Shown here one piece after another: positions 35,981 to 45,961 of a stretch of DNA of 64,000 nucleotides. Within the stretch, counting starts at the first letter, position 1; each line of letters starts with the position of its first letter. The stretch is from assembly GCF_900996235.1 (NCBI RefSeq), contig NZ_CAAJGM010000011.1, positions 62,001 through 126,000 of the forward strand. The letters are read 5' to 3'. Source of the stretch: Paraburkholderia sp. BCC1885 (GTDB lineage Bacteria; Pseudomonadota; Gammaproteobacteria; Burkholderiales; Burkholderiaceae). The translations under genes were made by a program, and so were the position numbers. A model generated the notes under the pieces. The model had not been told where the DNA came from, ran no database searches, and was given only the letters and a program-made list of their open reading frames with translations.

Positions 35981-37288
35981 TCAGGCCCGCGCCGCGTCGG
36001 CGACGTGCGGGACGGCGTCGGCGGCGCGCTGCTGCGGTTCACCCGGTTCCTTCAACACGAACCACACCACCAGCGCGCCTACCAGATCGAAACAGGCCAG
36101 CGCCACAAATAACGGATCGTAACCGACCAGCGCCACCACCACGCCCACTGCCAGCGAAAACAGCGTCGCGCCGGCATAACCCGCCATGCCGGTAAGGCCG
36201 GTTGCGGTAGCGACATCGTTCTTGCCGAACACGTCCGAAGCCAGAGTATAGAGCGCGCCCGATAACGTCTGGTGCGCAAAGCCGCCGATGCAGAACAGCG
36301 CAATCGCCATATACGGGCTGGTGGCGAGGCCGATACAGGCCGGTCCGATCATGCACAGCGAACCGGTGACCACCACCAGCTTGCGCGACGTGATCAGCGA
36401 AGTTTTGAAGTGCTTCTGATACCACGGCGCGAGATAACCGCCGAGCACGCAGCCAATATCCGCTGCGAGGAACGGTAGCCACGCGAACATGGCGATTTCC
36501 TTCAGGTTCATATGGCGCACGCTCACCATATAGAGCGGAATCCAGAAATTGAAGGTCTGCCACGCCGGTTCGGCCAGAAAACGCGGAATCGCAATGCCCC
36601 AGAAAGCACGGCGCTTGATGATGGCGCGCCACGACGGCCGTGCCGTGGTATCCGTCTTGTATTGCGCTTCCTGGCCGGCGAGGATGTAGTCGCGCTCGCT
36701 ATCGGAGAGACGCGGCTGATCTTTCGGCGCGCGATAGAGCAGCAGCCACAGCATGCTCCACACCAATCCGAGCACGCCAATCGACACGAAGGCCATGCGC
36801 CAGTTGCCGTGCAGCACCCACCAGACCACCAGCGGCGGCGCGATCACGGCGCCGATCGACGAGCCGATATTGAACCAGCCAGTTGCAATCGAACGCTCCT
36901 TAGCGGGAAACCATTCGGAGGTGGCCTTCAGGCCCGAGGGAATGCCCGCGGCTTCGGTGATGCCCAGCATGCCGCGAAAGACCGCCAGCGAAATCCAGCC
37001 ATTGGCCGTGCCGTGCAGCATGCAGGCGCCCGACCATGCGATCGCGAACAGCGCGAAGCCGATCTTGGTGCCGGCCACGTCGAGGATGTAGCCGGCAATC
37101 GGCTGCATCACCATGTAAGCGGCCTGGAAGGACGCAACGATATACGAGTACTGCGCGGTCGAAATGCTCAGCAGCCGGTTCATTTCCGGAGCGGCGACCG
37201 CCAGCGAATTGCGCGCTATGTAGTTGACGATCAGCCCCGACGTCACGAGTCCGATCATCCACCAACGCATGCCTCTTACCTTGCCCAT
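35981..37288 (-). CDS. MFS transporter, hexuronate/aldarate (ACS) family
   Basis: A 435-residue, 12-helix permease of the anion:cation symporter group: MRWWMIGLVTSGLIVNYIAR at helix 1 and GWISLAVFRGMLGITEAAGIPSG at helix 4 (in parts) are like ExuT and GudP. Expected substrates are galacturonate, glucuronate or glucarate. GGAGGAG lies before ATG 37288. It is the promoter-proximal gene of a two-gene unit with the uronate dehydrogenase. Confidence 0.9.
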   Translation of the reverse strand: MGKVRGMRWWMIGLVTSGLIVNYIARNSLAVAAPEMNRLLSISTAQYSYIVASFQAAYMVMQPIAGYILDVAGTKIGFALFAIAWSGACMLHGTANGWISLAVFRGMLGITEAAGIPSGLKATSEWFPAKERSIATGWFNIGSSIGAVIAPPLVVWWVLHGNWRMAFVSIGVLGLVWSMLWLLLYRAPKDQPRLSDSERDYILAGQEAQYKTDTTARPSWRAIIKRRAFWGIAIPRFLAEPAWQTFNFWIPLYMVSVRHMNLKEIAMFAWLPFLAADIGCVLGGYLAPWYQKHFKTSLITSRKLVVVTGSLCMIGPACIGLATSPYMAIALFCIGGFAHQTLSGALYTLASDVFGKNDVATATGLTGMAGYAGATLFSLAVGVVVALVGYDPLFVALACFDLVGALVVWFVLKEPGEPQQRAADAVPHVADAARA

Positions 37289-37471
37289 TTGCTCCTCCAG
37301 TGTGCCGCCGTGTGCTGGCGTGCCATGTCTTATGATGCGCGGCGTGTGCCCGGCGTGGATCGTTGCCAGAGCGAGAGTCGCCTTTGATTGCCTTGATGAA
37401 TCGGGTCCGCAGACGGACGTTCATGCAGGATCGCACCATGGACGCCAAGATAATCAAGCGGGCGAATAGTT

Positions 37472-37492
37472 GTCAAGCAACATTGAATTGAC
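37472..37492. promoter_or_regulatory. Inverted repeat GTCAA-N11-TTGAC
   Basis: Perfect 5-bp arms at two-turn spacing in AT-rich DNA upstream of the uronate operon. The regulator is not encoded next to it, so assignment is open. Confidence 0.3.
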
Positions 37493-37721
37493 GGATCCGC
37501 AACGCGAATCGCATAACGCGGCGTTGTTAGACTTTAGCTTTAATAGACGTATTTTTATTGATTATGCGCTCACCAACTGACGGTTAGGCGTTTACCCGTA
37601 ACAGACTTTTGCCATACAACTTGCCTGCATTCCGCACCGCTGAAACCGGTTCCCGGACGGGAAAAAGCACAAGAAAAAGCGCCGAAAACAGCGGGCGCGC
37701 ATAGAACACCCGGCGCACGCT

Positions 37722-37748
37722 AAAAAACAAAAACGCCCCGAAGGGCGT
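37722..37748 (-). terminator. Intrinsic terminator of the rhamnose ABC operon
   Basis: On the minus strand ACGCCC-TTCG-GGGCGT forms a 6-bp stem closed by a stable cUUCGg tetraloop and is followed by TTTTTGTTTTTT. It lies 45 bp after the substrate-binding-protein stop codon and is the clearest intrinsic terminator in the window. Confidence 0.9.
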
Positions 37749-37793
37749 CTCTGCGCGGCGTCTATTTTCCTGCGCGACTGAAAGCGTTTGCGC

Positions 37794-38801
37794 CTAGAAA
37801 TTGAAGTTGTCGATATTGCTCGAATCGAACGTGGTCGGCGGTCCAAGAATAATTTCCCCCTGCGGTCCGATGGTGCGCTTGCCGAGCTTACCCGCGTCGA
37901 ACGACTCGCCTTCCTTGCCGGTGATCGTACCCGACGACAGGGCCGCCGCAGCATAAGCGGCCAGATAGCCGAGCTGGTTCGGATCCCACAACTGGAACGC
38001 CTTAACCGTGCCGTTCTTGACGAACGCGCGCATCTGGTTCGGTGTGCCGAGACCCGTCACGTCCACCTTGCCTTTGCTCGACGAGGTCGAGATATAGCGC
38101 GCGGCGGCGGCAATACCCACCGTGGTCGGCGCGACGATCGCCTTCAGATTCGGATACGCCTGCAACAAACCCTGGGTTTCGACAAACGACTTCTGGTCGT
38201 CGTCGTTACCGTAGGCGATCTTCACCAGCTTGATCTTCGAGTATTCCGGCTTCTTCAGTTCCTCCTGCATCCACTTGATCCAGGTGTTCTGGTTGGTGGC
38301 GTTCGGCGTGGCCGAAAGAATCGCAAACTCGCCCTCGCCGCCCATCAGCTTCGCAACCAGTTGCACCTGGCCGCGGCCAATGCCTTCCGCGTTGGCCTGG
38401 TTGACGAACAGTTGCCGTCCGTCGGGCGCCGTGTCCGAGTCGAAAGTCACCACCTTGATGCCCTGCGACATGGCTTTTTTCAGGTACGGCACCACCGCGT
38501 TCGCGTCGTTAGCGGCAATCACAATGGCGTCCTGACGCTGCGTGATCAACGTGTTGATGTATTGCACCTGCGACGACGCGCCCGCATCCGACGGGCCTAC
38601 CACCTTGCCGACGCCGCCAAATTCCTTGATCGCGGACATGCCGCCGTTATCGGCAATCACCTCATACGGGTTGTTGATCTGCTTGGGGATGAAGGCGATT
38701 TTCAGGCCGCTTTTGATATCGGCTGCACCTGCCGCGCAGCTGATGCCTAAAAGGGCCGCGCAGAGCGCGACCGCGCCGGCCTGACGTAGGGGTTTGAACA
38801 T
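37794..38801 (-). CDS. rhaS: Rhamnose ABC transporter substrate-binding protein
   Basis: A 335-residue periplasmic sugar-binding protein with a Sec signal peptide (ALCAALLGISCAAGA, cleavage near residue 27) and the peripla_BP_4 pattern (IAFIPKQINNPYEVIADNG, DAIVIAANDANAVVPYLKKA, VTFDSDTA). The class is that of RhaS from the Rhizobium RhaSTPQ importer. It is last in a six-gene minus-strand operon headed by rhamnose mutarotase. AGGAGACACTTC precedes ATG 38801. Rhamnose specificity rests mainly on context. Confidence 0.88.
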   Translation of the reverse strand: MFKPLRQAGAVALCAALLGISCAAGAADIKSGLKIAFIPKQINNPYEVIADNGGMSAIKEFGGVGKVVGPSDAGASSQVQYINTLITQRQDAIVIAANDANAVVPYLKKAMSQGIKVVTFDSDTAPDGRQLFVNQANAEGIGRGQVQLVAKLMGGEGEFAILSATPNATNQNTWIKWMQEELKKPEYSKIKLVKIAYGNDDDQKSFVETQGLLQAYPNLKAIVAPTTVGIAAAARYISTSSSKGKVDVTGLGTPNQMRAFVKNGTVKAFQLWDPNQLGYLAAYAAAALSSGTITGKEGESFDAGKLGKRTIGPQGEIILGPPTTFDSSNIDNFNF

Positions 38802-38912
38802 GAAGTGTCTCCTGGCTGAATAGTCGGACGTTGATGCGTCCGGGTTGTTGATATCAGGAACGGCACACCGCACGGACTCCGCACGGCTACGAGCATGGCT
38901 GCGGTTACGGGC

Positions 38913-39926
38913 TTACGAAGCAGCAGACCTGGCAATGAACCGCCGGTCGCGCATGGCGCGCCAGCGGGCCACCAGATTCGGAATCAGCACGGACGCGAGC
39001 AGCAGCACGCCGGTGACGATGGTCAGCGTTTCGCTCGACACGTCATCGAGTGTCAGCGCATTTTTCAGCACGCCGATGATCAGCAGCGACAGCAACACGC
39101 CGACCATCGAGCCACGTCCACCGAAAATACTCACGCCACCGAACAGCACCGCCGCGATCACCGAAAGTTCGAAACCTTCGCCGTTGTCGCCGCGCGCGCT
39201 GGTAAAGCGCAGCGTGTAGACCACCCCAGCCAGCGCGCTCATCACGCCCGACAAGACAAACAGACGCAGACGGATCTTCGCCACTTCGATACCTGAGAAG
39301 GTGGCCGCCGTCGGGTTGGCGCCGATCGCATAGAGGCTGCGGCCAAACGCGGTGGCCTGCAGCAGCACCGTAAACACCACGGCGCCGACAATCACGATCA
39401 CAAACGGCAGCGGAATGAAGCTCGGGCCGAGATTGTTCATGCCAAAGGCCGTATAGGCCGCCGGAAAATCCGCCACGGCCTGATCGCCGAGCAGCACATA
39501 CGCGAGGCCGCGAAACAGCGCCAGCGTGCCGATGGTCACCGCGAGCGAAGGCAGATTCAGCTTGACGATCACGAGGCCGTTCAGCAACCCGGCCAACGCG
39601 CCGACAATCAGCACCAGCACGATCACGACAGGCATCGGCAAACCCATATGCCAGAGCACGCCCATCAAGGCGCTCGACGCCCCGAGCACCGACGCCACCG
39701 ACAGATCGATTTCAGCGGCGACGATAATCAGCGTCATCGGCAAGGCCATCAGCGCGATCTCGGTCAGATCGGCAAGGACGTTGCTGATATTCGCGCCGGT
39801 CAGAAACACCGGCGAGAGCACGCGGCCCAGCGTCAGCGACAACACCAGCACAAGCACCAGCAGAATTTCCCAGCGCAGCGGCGTCTCGCGTTTGCGGGTC
39901 AACAGCGCGGAATCGGGTTTAGCCAT
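38913..39926 (-). CDS. rhaQ: Rhamnose ABC transporter permease
   Basis: A 337-residue inner-membrane permease of the BPD_transp_2 (ribose/rhamnose) class, with 8-10 helices, IDLSVASVLGASSALMGVL near residue 75 and the EAA-like ALFGGVSIFGGRGSMVGVLL near 265. Its start overlaps the upstream permease stop by eight bases, indicating coupled translation. It pairs with the RhaP-like permease to form the membrane channel of the importer. Confidence 0.9.
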   Translation of the reverse strand: MAKPDSALLTRKRETPLRWEILLVLVLVLSLTLGRVLSPVFLTGANISNVLADLTEIALMALPMTLIIVAAEIDLSVASVLGASSALMGVLWHMGLPMPVVIVLVLIVGALAGLLNGLVIVKLNLPSLAVTIGTLALFRGLAYVLLGDQAVADFPAAYTAFGMNNLGPSFIPLPFVIVIVGAVVFTVLLQATAFGRSLYAIGANPTAATFSGIEVAKIRLRLFVLSGVMSALAGVVYTLRFTSARGDNGEGFELSVIAAVLFGGVSIFGGRGSMVGVLLSLLIIGVLKNALTLDDVSSETLTIVTGVLLLASVLIPNLVARWRAMRDRRFIARSAAS

Positions 39927-40983
39927 GATCGCGTTTCCTCATCATGCGTTTGGCGACGGAACGGGCCAGCAAGGTATCGGCGGCAATCGCAGCAACGATC
40001 AGCGCACCCTGAATGGCCTGCTCCCAGAACGGCGACACGCGCAGCACGACCAGCGCGATACTGATCACGGCAAGCACCAGCGCGCCCAGCGTCGCGCCGA
40101 GAATCGTGCCCACGCCGCCGGTAATCGCCACACTGCCGACCACCGCCGCGGCCACCACCTGCAGTTCGATGCCCTTCGCCGTGCTCGCATCGACGGTGCC
40201 GAAGCGCGCCAGCCACAGCGCGCCCGCAAAGCCCGCAATTGCGCCGGACAACAGAAAGCCCGACATCACGCGGCGCTCGACATTCACGCCCGCAAGGCGC
40301 GCGGCCTCCGGATTCGAGCCGATTGCATAGTGCTCACGTCCCGCGCGAAACTGCTTCAGATACACCGACAAGCCGATCAGCACCGCAATCGCAATCAGCG
40401 CGAGCGTCGGCACGCCGAGAAACACGCCCGTCGCCAGCCGCGAATAGGCATCCGGCAGGCTGGTGGCGTTGATCTGTCCGCCATGCACCCAGGCATAGTC
40501 CGCACCGCGAAAAATATACAGCGTCGACAAGGTGGCGACCAGCGAAGGCACCCGTCCCACCGCCACCAGCAGCGCGTTGATGCCACCCGCCACCAGGCCG
40601 ATCGCCAGCCCCGCCAGCAGCGCCACGATGACCGGCATATGCGGAAACGCCACGTACAGACTGCCCACCGCATACGCGCTAATGCCCACCGTCGAGCCCA
40701 CCGACAGGTCGATATGCCGCATCAGGATCACCACCGTCATGCCGGCGGTCAGCAAGCTGATGATCGACACATTCAGCAGCACGTCACGCAGATTCTGCAA
40801 GTTCAGGAATTGAGGTTTCGCCAGACCCGTACCGACGATCAACAGGATCAGCACAATAAACAGCGTGGTCTCGCGGCTCTTCGCAAGGGTCGTGACGAGG
40901 CCGCCGGATTTCACGTGGGCGCTTCCAGATGCGGGCGGCCGCACCGGCGCCGGATGGGGATGAGTATGTGATTGGCGCATCAT
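39919..40983 (-). CDS. rhaP: Rhamnose ABC transporter permease
   Basis: A 354-residue permease of the same class as its downstream neighbour, with [20 protein letters not shown] near residue 100 and [20 protein letters not shown] near 290. A His/Pro-rich cytoplasmic N terminus ([15 protein letters not shown]) precedes the first helix. The start ATG is embedded in the ATPase stop (GCATGATG), with a second ATG immediately after as an alternative. The two permeases form a heterodimeric channel. Confidence 0.9.
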   Translation of the reverse strand: MMRQSHTHPHPAPVRPPASGSAHVKSGGLVTTLAKSRETTLFIVLILLIVGTGLAKPQFLNLQNLRDVLLNVSIISLLTAGMTVVILMRHIDLSVGSTVGISAYAVGSLYVAFPHMPVIVALLAGLAIGLVAGGINALLVAVGRVPSLVATLSTLYIFRGADYAWVHGGQINATSLPDAYSRLATGVFLGVPTLALIAIAVLIGLSVYLKQFRAGREHYAIGSNPEAARLAGVNVERRVMSGFLLSGAIAGFAGALWLARFGTVDASTAKGIELQVVAAAVVGSVAITGGVGTILGATLGALVLAVISIALVVLRVSPFWEQAIQGALIVAAIAADTLLARSVAKRMMRKRDHG

Positions 40984-42509
40984 GCGGCATGCCCTAATGG
41001 GTTCACGGGCTGGCCGAGCGCGGCGCCCATGATCCGTTCTTCGTTCGCGTCGGCGCGCGAAATCTCGGCGCTGATACGTCCTTCGTGCATCACCAGCACG
41101 CGGTCGGCCATGCCGAGCACTTCCGGCAGCTCGCTCGAAATCATCAGCACGGCCATGCCGTTCGTGACCAGTTCCGCCAGCGCGCCATACACCTCGGCCT
41201 TGGCGCCGACGTCGATACCGCGCGTGGGTTCGTCGATGATCAGCACTTTCGGGTCGGTGGCGAGCCATTTGCCGAGCACCACTTTCTGCTGATTGCCGCC
41301 CGACAGTGTGCCGACCGGCGCGTTGGCGTCGCCCGCTTTCAGACGCAGCCGCGTGCCCCATTGCGCCGCGAGTTGCGTTTCGCTGCGGCTGGAGATGAGG
41401 CCGTGTTTGACGAGACGCCCAAGCACCGTCATCGAGGCATTGCGTGCGATGCTCAGTTCAAGCGCCAGGCCCTGCTGGCGGCGGTCTTCCGGCACCAGCG
41501 CGAGGCCCGCCCGCACCGCCGCCGCTGGACGTCCGGTGGCGAGCGGCTTGCCGGCAATCCGCACTTCGCCCGCATCGAGCGGATCGATGCCGAAGATAGC
41601 CCGCGCCACTTCGCTGCGTCCGGCGCCCACCAGACCCGCGAGCGCGACGATCTCGCCCGCGCGCACGTCGAACGAAATGTCCTTGAAGACGCCAAGCCGG
41701 GTCAGTCCACGCACCGAGAGACGCACCTCGCCCGGCGTCACATCCGCCTTCGGATAGAAGCTCTCCAGATCGCGCCCGACCATCTTCGCCACAATCGCCG
41801 CCGTGGTGAGATCCGCGGTGGGTGCATCGAATACCTTCGCGCCGTCGCGCATGATGGTGACGTGCTGCGTCAGCGCAAATACTTCGTCGAGGCGGTGGGT
41901 AATAAACAGAATGGCCACGTCGCGCTCGCGCAGTTTGCGCACGATGGCAAAGAGCCGTTCCACTTCGGCCAACGAAAGCGCGGCAGTCGGCTCGTCCATG
42001 ATCAGCACATTCGCATTCAACGAAAGCGCCTTGGCAATTTCGATCACCTGCTGGTCGGCAATGGAGAGACCACGCACGAGTTGATCCGCTTTCAGGTCGA
42101 CGCCCAGCGACGCCAGCAGGCCATCCACTTCGCGGCGCATCGCGTCGTACTGAATGCGCCCGACGCGATCCACCGGCTGCCGTCCCATGAAAATGTTCTC
42201 GGCAATCGAGAGATCGAAGAACAGCGTGGGTTCCTGGTAGATCACCGCAAGGCCGGCGTCGCGTGCCTCGGCGGGCGTCGTAAAGCGACGCGCCGCGCCG
42301 TCGACCAGAATCTCGCCGGTATCGGGCTGATGCACGCCGGCGAGAATCTTCACCAGCGTCGATTTGCCCGCGCCATTCTCGCCGAGCAAAGCATGCACTT
42401 CGCCGGGAAACAGCGTGAGATCGCCATCGGATAACGCGCGGACCCGGCCGAACGATTTGCTCGCATGCCGCAGTTCAAGCCGGGGCGCAGCGGTTGTCTG
42501 TTCCTGCAC
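40980..42509 (-). CDS. rhaT: Rhamnose ABC transporter ATP-binding protein (tandem ATPase)
   Basis: A 509-residue sugar ABC ATPase with two nucleotide-binding domains. The first has Walker [10 protein letters not shown], signature [17 protein letters not shown] and Walker [11 protein letters not shown]. The second has a degenerate Walker A (GLVGAGRSE), signature [11 protein letters not shown] and Walker [12 protein letters not shown]. This asymmetric arrangement is usual for RbsA/RhaT-type proteins. It begins at GTG 42509 with GGAG and AGG elements upstream and overlaps the downstream permease. Confidence 0.92.
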   Translation of the reverse strand: MQEQTTAAPRLELRHASKSFGRVRALSDGDLTLFPGEVHALLGENGAGKSTLVKILAGVHQPDTGEILVDGAARRFTTPAEARDAGLAVIYQEPTLFFDLSIAENIFMGRQPVDRVGRIQYDAMRREVDGLLASLGVDLKADQLVRGLSIADQQVIEIAKALSLNANVLIMDEPTAALSLAEVERLFAIVRKLRERDVAILFITHRLDEVFALTQHVTIMRDGAKVFDAPTADLTTAAIVAKMVGRDLESFYPKADVTPGEVRLSVRGLTRLGVFKDISFDVRAGEIVALAGLVGAGRSEVARAIFGIDPLDAGEVRIAGKPLATGRPAAAVRAGLALVPEDRRQQGLALELSIARNASMTVLGRLVKHGLISSRSETQLAAQWGTRLRLKAGDANAPVGTLSGGNQQKVVLGKWLATDPKVLIIDEPTRGIDVGAKAEVYGALAELVTNGMAVLMISSELPEVLGMADRVLVMHEGRISAEISRADANEERIMGAALGQPVNPLGHAA

Positions 42510-42586
42510 TACCTGTCTCCTCCATCATGCGGCGTCGCGTGCGCGCCGCGTTTCATCGGGGATGCTGTCCCGCTATGTTTCGTGCT

Positions 42587-43480
42587 TCAGATGCGGTAGA
42601 TGCGCTCCGCGTTGCGGCGAAACAGCGCGTCTTTCTCAGCGTGGCTCGCATCCGCGACAATCGAAGCATAGGCCTGCCAAAGATCTTCGTAGGACCCGAA
42701 TTGACGATCCACCGGAAAATTCGAGGCAAACATCGCGCGCTCGACGCCGAAGGCATCGATCGTTTCCAGCACATACGGACGCAGACTTTCGACCGTCCAT
42801 TTATGATCGAACATCGCGAAACCGCTGAGTTTCACCGCCACGTTCGCGCAAACCGCCAGTTGCCGCATGCCGTCACGCCACGCGCGATAACCCGCCACGC
42901 TATTGCGGTCCACGAACATGCCTGCATGATTGACGATGAACTGCGTATCGGCATGGGCGCGGGCCAGCGCCACGGCATCTTCCATCTGCGACGGATACAG
43001 TTGCAGATCGAACGAGAAGTCATAGCGGCGCAGCAGCGCGAAATGCTCGCGCCACACGGGCTCATGCATCAGATGGCGCCCGATGTAGTCGTACAGCCTG
43101 TTCTCATGCACATTCAAAATCTGGCGAATGCCCCGCATGTTCGCAAACGCCGCATGGGCTTCGAGCACCTGCGGCGCGTTGGCGGCGGACAGATCAGCCG
43201 CCGCGACGATACCGTTCGGCATGCCGCGCGAATCCGCCTCGCCCGCCACCTGCTGCAGCCAGCGGGTTTCCTCGACCGGATCGGCCGGATCGTGATTCGC
43301 CTCCACGTGCACCACTTTCAGCACTTCGATTGGGCCGGCTTCGCGCAGCAGATCGCCAATCAGATAGTCGTGCTTCAGATCGCGCGCGTCACCGACGAAC
43401 GACACGCCCGGATTCGCGAGCCACGGGTAGTGATGTGTCTTCAGATCCCACAGATGAATGTGCGGGTCGATAACTTGCAT
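42587..43480 (-). CDS. Amidohydrolase-2 family lactonase, probable L-rhamnono-lactonase
   Basis: A 297-residue metal-dependent TIM-barrel hydrolase (COG3618). Metal-site residues are the HxH of DPHIHLWD at residues 5-12, VHVEANHDP, INHAG-type FIVNHAGMF and the Asp of SNFPVDRQF. Relatives hydrolyse L-fucono- or L-rhamnono-lactones. It lies between rhamnose mutarotase and the ABC ATPase, so it likely performs the second step of oxidative rhamnose catabolism. This replaces the SMP-30-type lactonase (LRA2) known from Sphingomonas and Azotobacter. The specific lactone is inferred. Confidence 0.83.
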   Translation of the reverse strand: MQVIDPHIHLWDLKTHHYPWLANPGVSFVGDARDLKHDYLIGDLLREAGPIEVLKVVHVEANHDPADPVEETRWLQQVAGEADSRGMPNGIVAAADLSAANAPQVLEAHAAFANMRGIRQILNVHENRLYDYIGRHLMHEPVWREHFALLRRYDFSFDLQLYPSQMEDAVALARAHADTQFIVNHAGMFVDRNSVAGYRAWRDGMRQLAVCANVAVKLSGFAMFDHKWTVESLRPYVLETIDAFGVERAMFASNFPVDRQFGSYEDLWQAYASIVADASHAEKDALFRRNAERIYRI

Positions 43481-43554
43481 GGGGCGTGTCTCCTTGCTTC
43501 AGCCTCAATCGATCACAGTCAACCACAAACAAGCCGGGCGATCTTGCGCGCCGC

Positions 43555-43884
43555 TTAATCCGGCTGCGGCGCCTGCAAATGAAACACCGGTTCCAGTTCC
43601 TGCTGCAAGGGCGTGTGATCCGGCTCGGTCTGCATGATGTCGGCCATGTGATCCCACCATTTGCGCATGATGTCGAGTTCGGGCAGAAGATCCATTTGAT
43701 GGTCGCGAGTTCGCGTCAGGATGGCAAAGAGATGATCGGAGCCGGCATCGAAGAAGATGCGGTAATCGCGCACGCCGGCTTGATGCAGGGCATCAACCAG
43801 CTCGGGCCAGATCTGCCGATGCCGGCGCTCGTATTCGTCGCGCATGCCGGGGTTGAGCACCATCCGGAAAGCGATTGTCTCCAT
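43555..43884 (-). CDS. rhaM: L-rhamnose mutarotase
   Basis: A 109-residue ferredoxin-fold protein close in pattern to E. coli RhaM: FRMVLNPGMRDEYERRH, IWPELVDALHQAGVRDY, LFAILTRT and KWWDHMADIM. It interconverts alpha- and beta-L-rhamnopyranose. ATG 43884 gives the family length, with AGG-containing sequence before it; an ATG ten codons upstream lacks one. It heads the import operon and is divergent from the LysR gene. Confidence 0.9.
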   Translation of the reverse strand: METIAFRMVLNPGMRDEYERRHRQIWPELVDALHQAGVRDYRIFFDAGSDHLFAILTRTRDHQMDLLPELDIMRKWWDHMADIMQTEPDHTPLQQELEPVFHLQAPQPD

Positions 43885-43951
43885 TGCGGCCTGTCTCCAA
43901 TCCTGATGATTCATATGTCGGGGCGCTTTCTGGGCGAAGCGTCTGATCGGA

Positions 43952-43972
43952 CTATAATTCCTCGATCGATAG
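43952..43972. promoter_or_regulatory. Inverted repeat CTAT-N13-ATAG, putative LysR site
   Basis: This lies between rhaM and the divergent LysR gene and contains the T-N11-A type core expected of LysR operators. A repeat of identical geometry (ATAC-N13-GTAT) lies upstream of the second rhamnose operon at 49567-49587. Confidence 0.35.
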
Positions 43973-44076
43973 CCTCTCAATCCGTTGTTGGGATTGGTCG
44001 ATCCAGAAACCGGATCGCACAGCCCCTGCTGCATCTGCACCCATCGCCAACCCGCATCGCCCACTCCCTCTGTCCC

Positions 44077-45084
44077 ATGAGCCCGAACGCCGCTACCGTC
44101 GCACTCGTCAACCGGCTCAAATTCAAGCATCTGGCGCTGCTGGTCGCGCTCGACGACGCCCGCAATCTCCATCAGGCCGCCGACGCCGTCAACGTCGCGC
44201 AACCGAGCGCGTCCCGCATGCTGGGAGATATCGAAGAGGCCTTCGGCTTCCTGCTGTTCGAGCGCAATGCGCGCGGCATGACGCCCACGCCGCTTGGCGT
44301 CGTCACCCTCGCCTATGCGCGGCGCGCGCTGGCGGAACTGACCCGTTTCGCCGAGGACCTCGACGTCAAACGCAAAGGCGGCCACGGCCAGTTGACGGTG
44401 GGCGCCATCATGGGCGCCGCGCCCGATTTGCTGGCCATGGCGGTCGCCACGCTGAAGACCGAGCGGCCGCTCCTGAACGTGCGCATTCTCGGCGAAACCA
44501 GCGACCAGGTGGTCCAGTTGCTGCACCGCCGCGAAGTGGATCTTGCACTGGGCCGGCTCACCAATCCGCTGCAACACAACGATTTCAGCTTCGAACCGCT
44601 CGCGCGCGAGACCTTGCTGCTGGTGGTGCGCGCGGCGCACCCGCTGGCGCCGCGCGCGGCCATCACGTTGCGCGAACTGATCGACTGGCCGTGGGTGGCG
44701 CAACCGCTCACCAGTCCGGCGCGCGTGCTGTTCGAAGAAGAACTGGCCCGTGCGGGACTGGCTACGCCGGTCAACCTGACCGAATGCGCGTCGATTTTCG
44801 CGACCCTGCAACTGCTCGAAAACTACGATGCCGTGGCGATGCTGCCCGAATCCGTGGTGCGCGACCATGTGCGCGGCAAGCTGCTGGTGGCGCTGCCCGT
44901 CGAAATTGGCAAGAGCCTTGCGGGCTTCGGCATTCTCACCCGCAAGGAAGAGCCGCTTGCCGAGCCGGCGCTGCATTTCATCGACCTGCTGCGCAGCGTC
45001 TCGCTGCAGCTCGCGCGCGACGCCACGGCCCAGCAGCCGCATGCCGCCACCAGCGGCGACGCCGTGCCGCTGCCCGCTCACTGA
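44077..45084 (+). CDS. LysR family regulator of the rhamnose locus (GbpR-like)
   Basis: A 335-residue LysR protein with HTH LKFKHLALLVALDDARNLHQAADAVN and QPSASRMLGDIEEAFG (quoted in parts), and an effector domain opening KGGHGQLTVGAIMGAAPDLL. The length and the N-terminal NRLKFKHLALL form are like GbpR, a regulator of sugar-binding-protein genes. It sits between the two convergent rhamnose operons and is divergent from rhaM, so local control of rhamnose genes is likely. That differs from the DeoR or AraC regulators of other rhamnose loci. Confidence 0.88.
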   Translation: MSPNAATVALVNRLKFKHLALLVALDDARNLHQAADAVNVAQPSASRMLGDIEEAFGFLLFERNARGMTPTPLGVVTLAYARRALAELTRFAEDLDVKRKGGHGQLTVGAIMGAAPDLLAMAVATLKTERPLLNVRILGETSDQVVQLLHRREVDLALGRLTNPLQHNDFSFEPLARETLLLVVRAAHPLAPRAAITLRELIDWPWVAQPLTSPARVLFEEELARAGLATPVNLTECASIFATLQLLENYDAVAMLPESVVRDHVRGKLLVALPVEIGKSLAGFGILTRKEEPLAEPALHFIDLLRSVSLQLARDATAQQPHAATSGDAVPLPAH

Positions 45085-45119
45085 GCTTTTCGCGAAGCCG
45101 CTCACCGGGCCGCGCGCGT

Positions 45120-45902
45120 TCACTGCAGGTTGACGAACAAACCGCCGTCCACCAGCAAGGCCGCGCCCGTCACATAGCGGGCCCGGTCGGAAGCGAGAAA
45201 CACCACGCAATCCGCGACATCTTCGGGACGCCCCAGCCGTCCGAGCGGAATGCGCTTTTCGAAGTAGGCTTTCTTGGCTTCGTCGGCAAGGTCTTCGGCG
45301 TTCAGATCCGTCGCGATGGTGCCGGGCATCACCGAATTGCAACGGATTCCATATGGCCCCAGCGCCACCGCGCACGACTGCATCAGCGAATGCACGCCCG
45401 CCTTGGTGGGCGTGTAATGCGTTTGCATGCCGCCGCCCACCAGCGCGCTAATCGAACTGGTGGCGACGATCGCCCCGCCTGTGCCCTGCGCTTTCATCTG
45501 CTGCGCCGCGGCCTGAGTCACGAAAAACGCGCCGTTCAGGTTCACCGCCACGGTCGTTTCCAGCACCTCGGGCGGCATGTCGAGAAACGCGTGGAACGGA
45601 CAGATGCCCGCGTTGCTCGCCAGCACATCCACCTTGCCGAACGCCTCGACGGTGCGCCTGACCAGCTCGGCGCCGGTCTCGCGCGCCGCGACGTTGCCTT
45701 CCACGGCAATCGCACGCCGGCCGAGGCCTTCGATTTCCGCCAGCACTTCGTCGACGGCGGAACGGCGTCCATACGATGCGTCGTTATCGCCCCAGTAGTT
45801 GATCGCCACATCGGCGCCATCGCGCGCGCAGGCCACCGCGATGGCGCGGCCGATGCCACGCGATCCGCCTGTCACGATCACGACCTTGTCCTTGAGCAGC
45901 AC
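45120..45902 (-). CDS. rhaDH: L-rhamnose 1-dehydrogenase (SDR), GTG start
   Basis: A 260-residue classical SDR very close in pattern to the Azotobacter L-rhamnose dehydrogenase: VTGGSRGIGRA, INYWGDNDASYGRR, SNAGICPFHAFLDM, catalytic Ser in TSSISALVGG and YTPTK. It oxidises L-rhamnose to the lactone with NAD(P)+. GTG 45902 is chosen because AAGGAG lies six bases upstream and the protein then opens MLLKDKVVIVTGG like its relatives; the longer frame adds 13 unconserved residues. It lies 59 bp downstream of rhamnonate dehydratase. Confidence 0.9.
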   Translation of the reverse strand: MLLKDKVVIVTGGSRGIGRAIAVACARDGADVAINYWGDNDASYGRRSAVDEVLAEIEGLGRRAIAVEGNVAARETGAELVRRTVEAFGKVDVLASNAGICPFHAFLDMPPEVLETTVAVNLNGAFFVTQAAAQQMKAQGTGGAIVATSSISALVGGGMQTHYTPTKAGVHSLMQSCAVALGPYGIRCNSVMPGTIATDLNAEDLADEAKKAYFEKRIPLGRLGRPEDVADCVVFLASDRARYVTGAALLVDGGLFVNLQ

Positions 45903-45961
45903 TTGTTTCTCCTTGATCGATTGAGACGCCACACCCTTCAATGCAATTCAGTGCATGCGGT

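Larger units (their letters stand above)
37289..37793. other. Intergenic region between uronate and rhamnose loci
   Basis: A 505-bp stretch holding the promoter of the uronate operon and the terminator of the rhamnose ABC operon. It is AT-richer between 37440 and 37620. A GTCAA-N11-TTGAC inverted repeat (37472-37492), 184 bp upstream of the MFS start, could bind a regulator of the uronate genes. No coding sequence is supported. Confidence 0.55.

Noticed and set aside
41085..42434. 449-codon plus-strand frame opposite the ABC ATPase
   Set aside because: The minus strand carries all Walker and signature motifs; this frame has none and is a shadow.
43885..45375. In-frame upstream extension of rhamnose mutarotase to 606 residues
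   Set aside because: The extension is antisense to a LysR gene and lacks any domain; the mutarotase is complete from 43884.
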